From Clostridiales bacterium UBA6114 (GTDB lineage: Bacteria; Bacillota; Clostridia; Oscillospirales; Butyricicoccaceae), in assembly GCA_002423435.1 (NCBI GenBank), contig DIWE01000010.1:29987-93986 (forward strand): a DNA stretch of 64,000 nucleotides, given 5' to 3'. Positions 33,698-42,061 of the stretch are shown in pieces (the first letter of the stretch is position 1; every line of letters begins with the position of its first letter). The translations under genes and the position numbers were made by a program. The notes beneath the pieces were generated by a model. That model was not told where the DNA came from, made no database searches, and saw only the letters and a list, made by a program, of their open reading frames with translations.

Positions 33698-34382
33698 CAT
33701 CAGCGTCCTTTTGATTGAGGACGACAAATACATCATTCACTTTGTGTCCATGTCGATGAAATCCAACGAATACCGCCTGTTTACCGCCCAGACCGGAGGC
33801 GGCGGCATTGCGCTTTTTCATGCGAACAGCCCGGATCTGATCCTACTTGACCTCGGACTGCCGGACATGGACGGGATTGAAGTCGTCCGCAGAATCCGGC
33901 AGGTCTCCGATATCCCCATTATGATCATTTCGGCGAGAGGGCAGGAGCAGGAAAAGATAACCGCCCTCGACGCGGGAGCGGACGACTATATCACAAAGCC
34001 GTTTCACATGGGCGAGCTTCTGGCCCGCATCCGCGTTTTTGAAAGAAAGCTCAGAAAAGAAGCAGGTCCCAAAATCTCGGAGGAATTTATCTGCGATTAC
34101 CTGACGGTTGATTTTGAGAAGGGGCGCGTGTTTCTGGACGGCTCGGAAATCCATCTCACGCCGATCGAGTATAAGCTCCTCACCCTGATGATCCAAAACC
34201 GCGGCAAGGTGCTGACCCATAATTATATATCCAAGGAAGTATGGGGATACGGGGAGACGGGAGATGCGCAGTCGATCCGGGTTTACATGGCAAGCCTGCG
34301 CAGAAAAATTGAAAAAAATACCGCGCAGCCGCGGTTTATCCTCACGCAGGTGGGCGTCGGCTACCGTTTCGCCGACGAATGA
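33687..34382 (+). CDS. KdpE-like OmpR-family response regulator
   Basis: A 231-residue two-domain regulator: a receiver with EDDKY, the phospho-acceptor in LLDLGLPDMDG and the ITKPF lysine, then a winged-helix DNA-binding domain (LTPIEYKLLTLMIQNRGKVLTHNYISKEVWG). The start is TTG at 33687 after AAAGGAGGAG, and it overlaps the kinase gene by 11 nt. The phased direct repeats before the operon are plausible binding sites, giving autoregulation in response to potassium or osmotic state (inference). Confidence 0.9.
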   Translation: MENSISVLLIEDDKYIIHFVSMSMKSNEYRLFTAQTGGGGIALFHANSPDLILLDLGLPDMDGIEVVRRIRQVSDIPIMIISARGQEQEKITALDAGADDYITKPFHMGELLARIRVFERKLRKEAGPKISEEFICDYLTVDFEKGRVFLDGSEIHLTPIEYKLLTLMIQNRGKVLTHNYISKEVWGYGETGDAQSIRVYMASLRRKIEKNTAQPRFILTQVGVGYRFADE

Positions 34383-34400
34383 ACGCTTTTAGAAGAGGGA

Positions 34401-34958
34401 ATGGTCATAAATATGCGCCTGTTCACCGCGGTCTGTTTTGACGAACGGACGAAGGACCGCCTTTGCGGTACGATGCAGAACCTGAAAAAGCATCTGACAA
34501 GCGGCAATTTTACCACCCGGGACAATCTGCACCTTACGCTTGTTTTTATCGGGGAAACGTCGAGGGAAAAAGATATCCGGCGCGCGATGGATCAGGTAAG
34601 CTCGGATAAATTTGAACTGTGCCTCGGCGGGCTCGGCAGCTTTCGCAGGGACCGGGGCCGGATCTACTGGATCGGCGTCAGAATGAGCAAGACGCTCGAT
34701 TCGATCCAGCATCAGCTGACCCAGGCGCTCCGGGAAGACCGGTTCCCGATTGAAGAGAGGCCGTATAAGCCTCATCTGACGCTCGCGAGGGACGCTAAGC
34801 CGGAAGAAGCCTTTCAGGAAAAGCTTTTTTCCGAAACAATGCCGGAAATCAGGCTGAAGGTTTCAAAAATCAGCCTGATGAAGTCGGAACGGATCGCGGG
34901 AAAGCTCGTCTATACGGAAATATACGCGAAAAGCCTGAAACCTCAGGAGGAAGTTTGA
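34401..34958 (+). CDS. thpR: RNA 2',3'-cyclic phosphodiesterase (2'-5' RNA ligase family)
   Basis: A 185-residue 2H phosphoesterase: the two HxTx motifs are HLTLVFIG and HLTLARD, separated by about 85 residues as expected. The family opens 2',3'-cyclic phosphates and can ligate tRNA halves in vitro. Possible starts are ATG 34401 or ATG 34413 (MRLFTAV); the preceding GAAGAGGGA favours 34401 weakly. It directly follows the response regulator. Its stop lies in the first arm of the hairpin that begins RNA element copy 3. Confidence 0.85.
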   Translation: MVINMRLFTAVCFDERTKDRLCGTMQNLKKHLTSGNFTTRDNLHLTLVFIGETSREKDIRRAMDQVSSDKFELCLGGLGSFRRDRGRIYWIGVRMSKTLDSIQHQLTQALREDRFPIEERPYKPHLTLARDAKPEEAFQEKLFSETMPEIRLKVSKISLMKSERIAGKLVYTEIYAKSLKPQEEV

Positions 34959-35088
34959 AAGAATTCAAACTTCAAAATTTAAGTGCGTGTTGCTCGCCCT
35001 ATGGGCAACCGCAACACATGCACAATATGACCATTCCTTTTACATGGCCGTTTTGTGCCGGAAAGCGCGGCGGAAAGGATTGGTCATG
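34950..35088 (+). promoter_or_regulatory. candidate translational riboswitch, copy 3 (ArsC-like leader)
   Basis: Diverged copy of the elements before the sirtuin and SDR genes. H1 is a perfect 10-bp hairpin (34950-34959 with 34964-34973, loop AGAA). The aptamer-like fold spans 34983-35023: GTGC/GCAC and GTGTTGC/GCAACAC with the same AT bulge, inner GCCC/GGGC, and the same TC and AACC junction strands. The anti-SD strand (35027-35040) pairs with the SD and start-codon region (35074-35087) at 13 of 14 positions. Base changes relative to copy 1 preserve pairing. Confidence 0.65.
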
Positions 35089-35421
35089 AAAATACAGATC
35101 TTCGGAAAGTCAAAATGCTTCGACACAAAAAAGGCCGAGCGCTATTTTAAGGAGCGAAACATCCCCTATCAGCGAATCGACCTTTTGCGGTTCGGAATGA
35201 GCCGCGGCGAATTTGAAAGCGTGAAAAAGGCGGTCGGCGGCGTCGACGCGCTGATCGACAAGAAGGCGAAGGACGCGCCGTTACTTACGTATCTCGCCTA
35301 TGAAAGCGATAAAGAGGAAAAGCTTCTTGAAAATCCGGCGCTTTTCCTGACGCCGGTTGTCCGAAACGGAAAACAGGCGACGGTCGGCTTCCGGCCGGAA
35401 ATATGGAAAACGTGGGAATAA
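35086..35421 (+). CDS. ArsC/Spx-family protein
   Basis: A 111-residue thioredoxin-fold protein of the ArsC family (IQIFGKSKCFDTKKAERYFKER, later LFLTPVVRNG). One N-terminal cysteine is kept, and the position three residues later is Thr rather than Cys, so it is not a CxxC Spx protein. True arsenate reductase activity is uncertain, and no other ars genes are present. The start at 35086 follows AAAGGA, which is masked in the alternative fold of the RNA leader. It ends at a strong terminator. Confidence 0.8.
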   Translation: MKIQIFGKSKCFDTKKAERYFKERNIPYQRIDLLRFGMSRGEFESVKKAVGGVDALIDKKAKDAPLLTYLAYESDKEEKLLENPALFLTPVVRNGKQATVGFRPEIWKTWE

Positions 35422-35435
35422 TGACTAAGACAACA

Positions 35436-35477
35436 AAGAACCGCGCCCGTATCAGAAAGATGCGGGCGCGGTTCTTT
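35436..35477. terminator. bidirectional terminator
   Basis: A perfect 14-bp stem AAGAACCGCGCCCG/CGGGCGCGGTTCTT (35436-35449 with 35463-35476) with T-rich flanks, between convergent genes. Confidence 0.9.
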
Positions 35478-35487
35478 ATTATCGGAT

Positions 35488-37935
35488 TTATATGAACAGG
35501 TTGGTGTCCGAAGTTTCGGCCGAACCCAAAAAGGTGGCGACTCCCGCGGTCTCGACCCCGTCGATCAACTCCTCGGGCTTTATGCCCATGATGTCCATCG
35601 ACATCCGGCAGGCGACGATGCGCACGCCGTTTTCCATCGCCGCTTTTAACAGCTCCTCAAGCGACTGCACGTTTTTGCTCTTCATAACCCACCGGATCAT
35701 TTTCGGGCCCATGCCGAGCATGTTCATCCTGGAAAGCCCGAGCTTTTTGCTGCCGCGCGGCATCATCAGGCCGAACATCCGCTCGATAAAGCTTTTTTTC
35801 ACCTTCACATGTTCGCTTTTGCGCAGAATATTAAGCCCCCAGAAGGTAAAGAACAGCGTGACCCGGCGGCCCATCGAGGCCGCGCCGTTTGCGATGATCA
35901 GGGAAGCGATCGCGCGGTCCAAGTCGCCGCTGAACACGATCATGCTCTTGTCGTTTCCGCCCGCTAAAGCCGCGCCGGGCGCCGCTTTGCCGCTCTTTTC
36001 GATCCGGACGCTGTATACTCCCCGGTCGCGGTCGACGGAAAGGAGGCGGTTTCCCGTGCGCTCGCACCAGACGCCGACATCCGAGGCGAAGGCGGGGTCG
36101 GTCGCGCGGATCAGAAGGCTCTCGCCGTCATGGAGCTTGCCGATGCCCTCGGCGACCTTCATGATCGGCCCCGGACACTGCAGCCCGCAGGCGTCTACCT
36201 CGATTGCCGCGGCGGCGTCCCCGGCCGTGGGCCCGGCGATGCCACATTTTCTGATCCCGACGCAGTCGACATTTGACTGGCCCTCTGCCTCTTCCCTCGC
36301 CATTTTATAGGTCTTGTAGCCGCCGCTTAAATTATAGGCGTCGTAGCCCAACTGCGTCAGGATGCGCGCGGCGATGTAGCCTCTTAAACCGACCCGGCAC
36401 AGCACATAGACCGGCTTTTCTTTCGGCAGCTCCCCGAGCCGCTGCCTCAGCTCATCCAGGGGGATGTTCTTGGAGCCGTCGATCGCGCCCATGCAGTATT
36501 CATCTTTCGTGCTGACGTCGAGCAAAGTGACTTTCTGCAGATCGAGCGCGTCGACCTCGTCATAGTGGAACACCTTGACAAGGCCTCTTAAGATATTTGC
36601 CGCCGTAAAGCCGAGCATGTTGACCGGGTCCTTGGCGGAGGAATAGGGCGGCGCGTAGCAGAGCTCGAGCTCCTCGAGATCGTACACCGTCCCGCCCAGA
36701 CGCAGCGCCGCCGCGAGCACGTCGATGCGCTTGTCGACGCCGCCGTAGCCAACGGCCTGCGCGCCGAGGATTTTCCCGTCCGCCGGCGAAAATAAAAGCT
36801 TCATGGAAAGCTGTGCCGCATCCGGATAGTAAGTCGCGTGGCTCGAGGGATGGATGTAGGTTTTCGCATAGAGAATATTCAGCTCTTTCAGCTGTTTTTC
36901 GTTTAATCCGGTGGAAGCGGCCGTCAGCTCGAACACCTTCAGGATCGCGCTCGCCTGGACGCCGGTACCATTTATGGCCCGCTCGCCGAGCGCATTTTCG
37001 GCGGCGATCCTGCCCTGCCGGTTTGCGGGCCCCGCGAGCGGGACCAGGACTTCCTTGCCGGACACAAGGTGGCTTACCGAGATCGCGTCGCCGACCGCGT
37101 AAATGTCGGGGTCGGACGTTTTGTAGGTTTCGTCCGTCTTTATGCTGCCGCCGATCGAGAGCGAAAGGCCCGCCTCCTTCGCGAGCTTGTTTTCCGGCGC
37201 GACGCCGATGCTTAGGATGACGAGGTCCGCCTTAAGCTCGCCGCCGTCCGAAAGCTTTACGCGAAGACCCTCACCCGCCGCTTCAAAGCCCTGCACGCCG
37301 GTTTTGAACTTAAGCCGGATTCCGTTTTCCCTCATATGCCGGTGCAGTATCGCCGCCATCTCCGGGTCTAAGGACGCGACCGCCTGGCCGAGAAACTCGA
37401 CGATGGTCACGTCAAGGCCGCGCTCCTTCAGGTTTTCTGCCATCTCCACCCCGACAAAGCCCGCGCCGACAACGACTGCCCGTTTCGGGCGGCGGGCGCT
37501 TATGAACTCGTCGATCTCAAACGTATCGGGTACGGTCCTTAAAGTGAAGATTCCCGGAAGGCCGATGCCGGGCAGGTTCGGGCGCTTGGGGGAGGCGCCG
37601 GGGGAAAGGATGAGCTTGTCGTAGCCCTCCTCGTAATCAGTCCCATCTGTTAGGTTTTTGACCGTGACGGTCTTTCTCTCCCGGTCAATGCTTGTAACCT
37701 CGCTCGACATGCGCAGGTCGATCCGGAAGCGCTCCCTGAAAATCTGCGGCTTTGTGACGACGAGCCGCTCCCTGTCTTTGATCGTCCCTCCGATAAAATA
37801 CGGCAGGCCGCAGTTTGCGTAGGATACATACTCACCCTTTTCAAACAGGATGATTTCCGCGTCCTCGCTTAATCTGCGCAGCCTGGTCGCGGCGCTCGCG
37901 CCGCCCGCGACGCCGCCTATGATAATGAACTTCAT
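35488..37935 (-). CDS. CoA-disulfide reductase/NADH oxidase-type flavoprotein fused to rhodanese, TusA and DsrE-like domains
   Basis: An 815-residue four-module protein. Residues 1 to about 445: pyridine nucleotide-disulfide oxidoreductase with FAD loop GGVAGGASAATRLRR, the single redox cysteine in YANCGLPYF and the NAD loop VVGAGFVGVEMAENL. About 455-545: rhodanese with active-site CRVG. About 580-650: TusA-like with CGLQCPGP. About 670-815: DsrE/DsrF-like (MIVFSGDLDRAIASLIIANGAA). Such fusions handle persulfide or polysulfide sulfur. The ATG at 37935 follows AAGGAG. It lies with TlpA, CcdA and thioredoxin-type genes in a thiol-redox cluster. Confidence 0.92.
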   Translation of the reverse strand: MKFIIIGGVAGGASAATRLRRLSEDAEIILFEKGEYVSYANCGLPYFIGGTIKDRERLVVTKPQIFRERFRIDLRMSSEVTSIDRERKTVTVKNLTDGTDYEEGYDKLILSPGASPKRPNLPGIGLPGIFTLRTVPDTFEIDEFISARRPKRAVVVGAGFVGVEMAENLKERGLDVTIVEFLGQAVASLDPEMAAILHRHMRENGIRLKFKTGVQGFEAAGEGLRVKLSDGGELKADLVILSIGVAPENKLAKEAGLSLSIGGSIKTDETYKTSDPDIYAVGDAISVSHLVSGKEVLVPLAGPANRQGRIAAENALGERAINGTGVQASAILKVFELTAASTGLNEKQLKELNILYAKTYIHPSSHATYYPDAAQLSMKLLFSPADGKILGAQAVGYGGVDKRIDVLAAALRLGGTVYDLEELELCYAPPYSSAKDPVNMLGFTAANILRGLVKVFHYDEVDALDLQKVTLLDVSTKDEYCMGAIDGSKNIPLDELRQRLGELPKEKPVYVLCRVGLRGYIAARILTQLGYDAYNLSGGYKTYKMAREEAEGQSNVDCVGIRKCGIAGPTAGDAAAAIEVDACGLQCPGPIMKVAEGIGKLHDGESLLIRATDPAFASDVGVWCERTGNRLLSVDRDRGVYSVRIEKSGKAAPGAALAGGNDKSMIVFSGDLDRAIASLIIANGAASMGRRVTLFFTFWGLNILRKSEHVKVKKSFIERMFGLMMPRGSKKLGLSRMNMLGMGPKMIRWVMKSKNVQSLEELLKAAMENGVRIVACRMSMDIMGIKPEELIDGVETAGVATFLGSAETSDTNLFI

Positions 37936-37952
37936 AACGCCCACTCCTTAAA

Positions 37953-38507
37953 TTATTCTTCGCCCAGTAATTTTTCGATTTCGAGGCGCAGCGTCTCCTC
38001 GTCGATTATGCCTCTGTACCCGGCGGTGATATAGCCGTCACCGTCGACAAAGACCGTCGACGGGATTGCGGAAATGCCGTAGGTATAGGCCGCGTCCTGC
38101 TCCGTGTCGTAATAAACCGGGAACGAATACCCCTGATCTTCTACATGCTGTGAGCCCGTTTCAACCGTTTCCCTCTGCCCGTCGACCATGTCGACCATCA
38201 TAAACGCGACGTCGTCGCGGTATTCGCCGTAAGCCCGGTCGAAATCCGGCATTTCCCCCTTGCACGGGGAGCACCAGCTCGCCCAAAAATTGAGGACGAC
38301 CGGCGTTCCCGAGAAATCGGACAGACTGACCTCTTTGCCCTCGGCGTCGTAAACGGTGAAGTCCGGGGCCTCAGTCTTCTCCATCGTCATTTCGTTTTGT
38401 GACTCGGGAGCGTTATTTGCCGAAAGAAATTGATACGCGGCGTAAGCGCCGGCGAGCAGGACGACAAGCGCCCCCGCCAAAAGCACGGAGTTTCGCTTAT
38501 TTTTCAT
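37953..38507 (-). CDS. TlpA/ResA-type membrane-anchored thiol-disulfide oxidoreductase
   Basis: A 184-residue protein: N-terminal membrane anchor (SVLLAGALVVLLAGAYAAYQF), then an extracytoplasmic thioredoxin fold with WASWCSPCKGEMP and the cis-proline loop AIPSTVF. It reduces or isomerises thiols outside the membrane with electrons passed by CcdA, encoded just upstream. The start at 38507 follows ATGGAGG. Confidence 0.92.
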   Translation of the reverse strand: MKNKRNSVLLAGALVVLLAGAYAAYQFLSANNAPESQNEMTMEKTEAPDFTVYDAEGKEVSLSDFSGTPVVLNFWASWCSPCKGEMPDFDRAYGEYRDDVAFMMVDMVDGQRETVETGSQHVEDQGYSFPVYYDTEQDAAYTYGISAIPSTVFVDGDGYITAGYRGIIDEETLRLEIEKLLGEE

Positions 38508-38535
38508 ATTAACCTCCATTTGTCAGCATGATTTT

Positions 38536-39192
38536 TCACGCTAATCCTCCCATGAGCCCGAAGGCCGTCAGAAGCCCGACTGCGACGAGAAAGCCTCCGG
38601 AAATCAGATTGATCGCGCGGTAATGCCGTTTGATAAAATCGAAGGACGTCTTGAGCTGATCGATTAAAACGGCGCTCAATAAAAAGGGGATACCGAGGCC
38701 CATAGAGAAGCAGAGCAGCATAAAGATCCCCCTGATGCTTTCGCCGGAGCTTGCTGCGAGCATCAGCGCCGAACCGAGGAACGCGCCGACGCAGGGCGTC
38801 CAGCCGACGGAAAAGATGATGCCGAACAAGAACGCGGATAAGAATTTCGAGCGGGGGAGCTTTCGTGAAACCCTGATATCCCGGCTGAAAAAGGGCAGCT
38901 TGAAAAGCCCCATAAACTGCAGCCCGAATAATATGATGACCAGTCCGGCTATTCTGTCGACGATTGTGGAATACTTTGTAAGGAAACGCCCGAGCGTTCC
39001 CGCAAAAGCGCCCATCGTAACGAATATAACGGTAAATCCCAAAATAAACCCGACGGCGTGGATAACCGCCCGGTTTGATTTTAATTCGCCTTCCTGTCCG
39101 GCAAAAAAGGAGATATAAACCGGAACCATCGGCAAAAGGCAGGGTGAAATAAAGGTGATGATCCCCTCCAAAAACGAAAGAAAATAATCCAT
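38536..39192 (-). CDS. ccdA: CcdA/DsbD-type transmembrane electron carrier
   Basis: A 218-residue six-helix protein with the CcdA hallmarks FLEGIITFISPCLLPMVPVYISF and GWTPCVGAFLGSAL, the two conserved cysteines being in SPC and TPC. It carries reducing equivalents from cytoplasmic thioredoxin to the TlpA-type partner encoded next. The ATG at 39192 follows AAGGAGG. It is divergent from the thioredoxin-reductase-like gene. The 230-bp gap between them holds promoters that I cannot place firmly. Confidence 0.92.
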   Translation of the reverse strand: MDYFLSFLEGIITFISPCLLPMVPVYISFFAGQEGELKSNRAVIHAVGFILGFTVIFVTMGAFAGTLGRFLTKYSTIVDRIAGLVIILFGLQFMGLFKLPFFSRDIRVSRKLPRSKFLSAFLFGIIFSVGWTPCVGAFLGSALMLAASSGESIRGIFMLLCFSMGLGIPFLLSAVLIDQLKTSFDFIKRHYRAINLISGGFLVAVGLLTAFGLMGGLA

Positions 39193-39422
39193 TGCCGCCT
39201 CCTTTGTCGTTTGCGCGGATACGATATTGTTATAAATCTATCATACACTTTCCGGGCGCGGTTTCCGTGACTTAATCACAAAACGGGCATGGATTTTTCC
39301 GAGTCTGATCGGGGATTCCCGACATGAAAAAAATGTGAAAACATCTGTGCCGTGTGATAAAATTACAGAATAGGGAAGCTAAAAACGATACGCTCGACAT
39401 ACAAATGAAGGCAGGTGGTCAA

Positions 39423-40286
39423 ATGACAGACATCATCATTCTGGGAAAGGGTCCGGCGGGCATCTCGGCCTCGCTCTACACGGCCAGGGCGAACCTCAAA
39501 ACAACCGTGATCGGCCGCGACGGCGGAGCCCTGCAAAAAGCCGGAAAAATTGAAAACTATTACGGATTCCCCGAACCCGTTGCGGCAGAAGAGCTGCTCC
39601 AAAACGGCATCGACCAGGCGAAAAGGCTCGGCGTGACGATCCTTTCGGAGGAAGTCGTCGGACTGGGGTATAATGGGAATTTTATCGTGCAGACAAAGGA
39701 AGCGGAGCTCGAGGCCGGGGGCGTGATCCTCGCGACCGGTTCCTCACGCAAAACCCCGTCGATTCCGGGACTTAGCGAGTTTGAGGGAAAGGGCGTGAGC
39801 TACTGCGCCGTCTGCGACGCGTTTTTTTACCGGGGAAAGCCGGTCGCTGTGCTTGGAGACGGGGAGTACGCGCTGCACGAAGCGGCCGAGCTTTTGCCGG
39901 TCGCGTCATCCGTGACGCTTATTACAAACGGAAAAGAGCCGGACGCGGAAATCCCATCGGGACTGGCTGTAATCAAGCGGGGAATCACGGCGTTTGAAGG
40001 AGAGTCCGTTTTGCAGTCGGTGCGTTTTGCCGACGGCTCGGCGCTTTCGATAAACGGGGTGTTTATCGCAATGGGAGTCGCGGGCAGCGCCGACCTTGCG
40101 AGAAAGCTGGGCGCGCAGGTAAACGGGACGACCATCGAGGTCGATGAAAACATGCGCACGAACATCCCCGGTCTCTTTGCCGCGGGCGACTGCACGGGCG
40201 GCACGCTGCAGATCGCCAAGGCGGTCTATGATGGCATGAAAGCGGGCACCGCCGCGATCAAATACCTCCGGGCAAGACAGAAATAG
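39423..40286 (+). CDS. thioredoxin-reductase-like FAD/NAD(P) oxidoreductase
   Basis: A 287-residue flavoprotein of the thioredoxin reductase family: ILGKGPAGISASLYTAR (FAD), redox pair CAVCD, and GLFAAGDCTGGTLQIAKAVYDG near the end. The second nucleotide-binding loop reads VAVLGDGEYALHEA and lacks the usual GGGNSA pattern and the HRRxxxR NADPH motif, so electrons may come from NADH or ferredoxin rather than NADPH; this is inference. The ATG at 39423 follows AGGTGG. It probably functioned next to the trxA gene now located 23 kb downstream. Confidence 0.85.
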   Translation: MTDIIILGKGPAGISASLYTARANLKTTVIGRDGGALQKAGKIENYYGFPEPVAAEELLQNGIDQAKRLGVTILSEEVVGLGYNGNFIVQTKEAELEAGGVILATGSSRKTPSIPGLSEFEGKGVSYCAVCDAFFYRGKPVAVLGDGEYALHEAAELLPVASSVTLITNGKEPDAEIPSGLAVIKRGITAFEGESVLQSVRFADGSALSINGVFIAMGVAGSADLARKLGAQVNGTTIEVDENMRTNIPGLFAAGDCTGGTLQIAKAVYDGMKAGTAAIKYLRARQK

Positions 40287-40655
40287 GGTGACCCACCCGG
40301 ATTTCACCCCGGCAGATTGCATCTGCCGGGGGACCATGTTGCAATTTCATAGCATTGATGCAGAGGAAAGGGTTCAGACAGCAGGTATGGCACAAACTGA
40401 TCGGAAGAGCCGCATCGGATTGGGGTTATGCCCGTGCAGGGCGGAAACAACGATCCGGCGCGGCGGGATCACGATTTGTTATGGCCGTCATATATGGTAA
40501 CGACAGAAACCGGGGCAGGAAGTGGCGAAAAGGCAGTTGCATAACTTCATGCAACTGCCTTTTTGTCATCGAAGGAAGGGTTGATAAAAGAGGCGGTGAA
40601 AACCGCTTCAATCGACTGACACTTCAGAAAAATGAGGTTTACAACATAAAAGCAG
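40287..40655. other. gene-free gap left of the recombinase cassette
   Basis: About 370 bp with no convincing coding sequence. It contains a hairpin CCCCGGCAGA/TCTGCCGGGG (about 40306-40332) just after the thioredoxin-reductase-like gene and a strong terminator at 40531-40564. Confidence 0.5.
40531..40564. terminator. bidirectional terminator left of the cassette
   Basis: Stem AGGCAGTTGCAT/ATGCAACTGCCT followed by TTTTT on the plus strand and TTTT on the minus strand. It would stop transcripts leaving the cassette leftward. Confidence 0.85.
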
Positions 40656-40679
40656 CCGCGGTATAGTTTGTTACCGCGG
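40656..40679 (+). repeat. left 24-bp inverted repeat (recombination site candidate)
   Basis: 8-bp arms CCGCGGTA and TACCGCGG around the asymmetric 8-bp core TAGTTTGT. Its exact reverse complement is at 42062-42085. The local palindrome extends two more bases on each side. Confidence 0.85.
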
Positions 40680-40714
40680 CTTCCAGCCCGATAAACTGTA
40701 TATTTACTTATAAC

Positions 40715-41872
40715 CTAAGCATGCTTGACGGAGCCTGTGACGGCGAATGGATCAACATCGATATGCATTAGATACAGACTGTTTAGCTTACCGATTGCCG
40801 CAATCTTTTGTTCCATTTGAGAGTGGGCATACACTTTTAGCGTAATAATCACACTGGAATGTCCCAGTATCTCGCTGAGCGTTTTGACATCGACACCTGT
40901 TTCCAGCATACGCGTTGCAAAGGTATGCCTGATCGCGTGAAACTTTCGGTCTTTCACTCCGGTGCGTTTCAGAATCTTTTTAAACAGCTTTTGATATGTT
41001 CTCGGATCGATTGGCCTGTCTGAGCCGGAAAGAATATAATTATTTTCACTTCCTGCATTTTTAAGCGGACGCAGAATTTCCAACAGGAAATCCGGCAGTG
41101 GAATTTCACGTATCGAATGGTGGCTCTTGGGCGTACCGGCAGCCAATAGGGTTTTGCTTCCGTTTCCATGAAAGTTTTTCGTGCGAGATACCGTTTCGAT
41201 AATAGACATTATTTTGGTTTCGAAATTAATATTTCCCCATTTCAGCGCACACAGTTCTCCCAAACGGATACCCGTATAAAAGCATATAAGCACACCAAAT
41301 GCCCTACCATCATCCATTTTCAGTACTTCAGTTTCTATTTGCCGCTGTTCTCTGTCTGAGAATACTTCAACCGGAGGATGTTTCGCCCTTGGCATTTTAA
41401 CGGCATTCAGGATCTGTTCATAACTGTCGGAATCCTTTAATATTTCCTTCAGGGCAACTTTAAATATAGCCATAATCTTCATTTTATACGTTCCGGACAG
41501 CGCTCCATTTTCATGAATGTATTTCACAAACTGCTCGATTGAAAGCTTGGTGATCTGATTTTCTTTGCTCCCCTTGAAATAAGGGATTACATAGTTCTTT
41601 AGGCATCGGTAATAGCTTTCGTAAGTGGACGGCTTTACGCGGTCGAAAACGCCTCCCTCCAGCCAGCTTTCAAACAATTCGGATGCGCAGGGAACTTCAT
41701 ATAGTCTTTTTTTTGCAGTCTCTTTTACACAATCCTGAAAAATTTTCTTTTTTTTCTTAACCTCCTTATAGGTTTTGGCATATACATACTGGTATTTTCC
41801 ATTCGGCTTCTGTATACGGCCTTCCCAGCGTCCGTCCCTGCGCTTGTAAATGTTTTCCCCGCGTCTTGGCAT
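40715..41872 (-). CDS. tyrosine recombinase (integrase family)
   Basis: A 385-residue phage-type integrase: N-terminal arm-binding segment (GENIYKRRDGRWEGRIQKPNGK), a SAM-like core-binding domain (about 55-165), then the catalytic domain with TGIRLGEL (Arg), TPKSHHSIREIPL (Lys), HAIRHTFATRM (His-x-x-Arg), LGHSS (His) and the nucleophile in LKVYAHS. All catalytic residues are present, so it is probably active. The start at 41872 follows AAAGGAG. It lies wholly between two inverted 24-bp sites, no excisionase or phage gene accompanies it, and its likely job is site-specific inversion of the DNA that carries it. Confidence 0.92.
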   Translation of the reverse strand: MPRRGENIYKRRDGRWEGRIQKPNGKYQYVYAKTYKEVKKKKKIFQDCVKETAKKRLYEVPCASELFESWLEGGVFDRVKPSTYESYYRCLKNYVIPYFKGSKENQITKLSIEQFVKYIHENGALSGTYKMKIMAIFKVALKEILKDSDSYEQILNAVKMPRAKHPPVEVFSDREQRQIETEVLKMDDGRAFGVLICFYTGIRLGELCALKWGNINFETKIMSIIETVSRTKNFHGNGSKTLLAAGTPKSHHSIREIPLPDFLLEILRPLKNAGSENNYILSGSDRPIDPRTYQKLFKKILKRTGVKDRKFHAIRHTFATRMLETGVDVKTLSEILGHSSVIITLKVYAHSQMEQKIAAIGKLNSLYLMHIDVDPFAVTGSVKHA

Positions 41873-41994
41873 TTTTTTGCTACTCCTTTCAAATTTGACA
41901 ACAAAATTGACGGCGAATAGACAATTAATAACCCGAAATATTCTATATTCCGACAAGAATAAATTTTAAACTGTAGAAATCTTTATTTTTTACC

Positions 41995-42024
41995 TTGACA
42001 ATGTCAAATGGATTGCCATATAAT
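41995..42024 (+). promoter_or_regulatory. consensus sigma-A promoter facing the SLH/exopolysaccharide operon
   Basis: TTGACA (41995-42000), an 18-bp spacer, then TATAAT (42019-42024), both hexamers perfect. The -35 overlaps the 13-bp palindrome TTGACAATGTCAA, a possible operator. It lies inside the inverted repeats and reads out through the right repeat, starting near 42031. Confidence 0.8.
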
Positions 42025-42061
42025 TTGCATGTATCGGAATAAATTCTTAAAAATTAAGTGG

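Noticed and set aside
40355..40666. 103-codon plus-strand reading frame left of the cassette
   Set aside because: It crosses a strong terminator and ends in the left repeat, with no family features.
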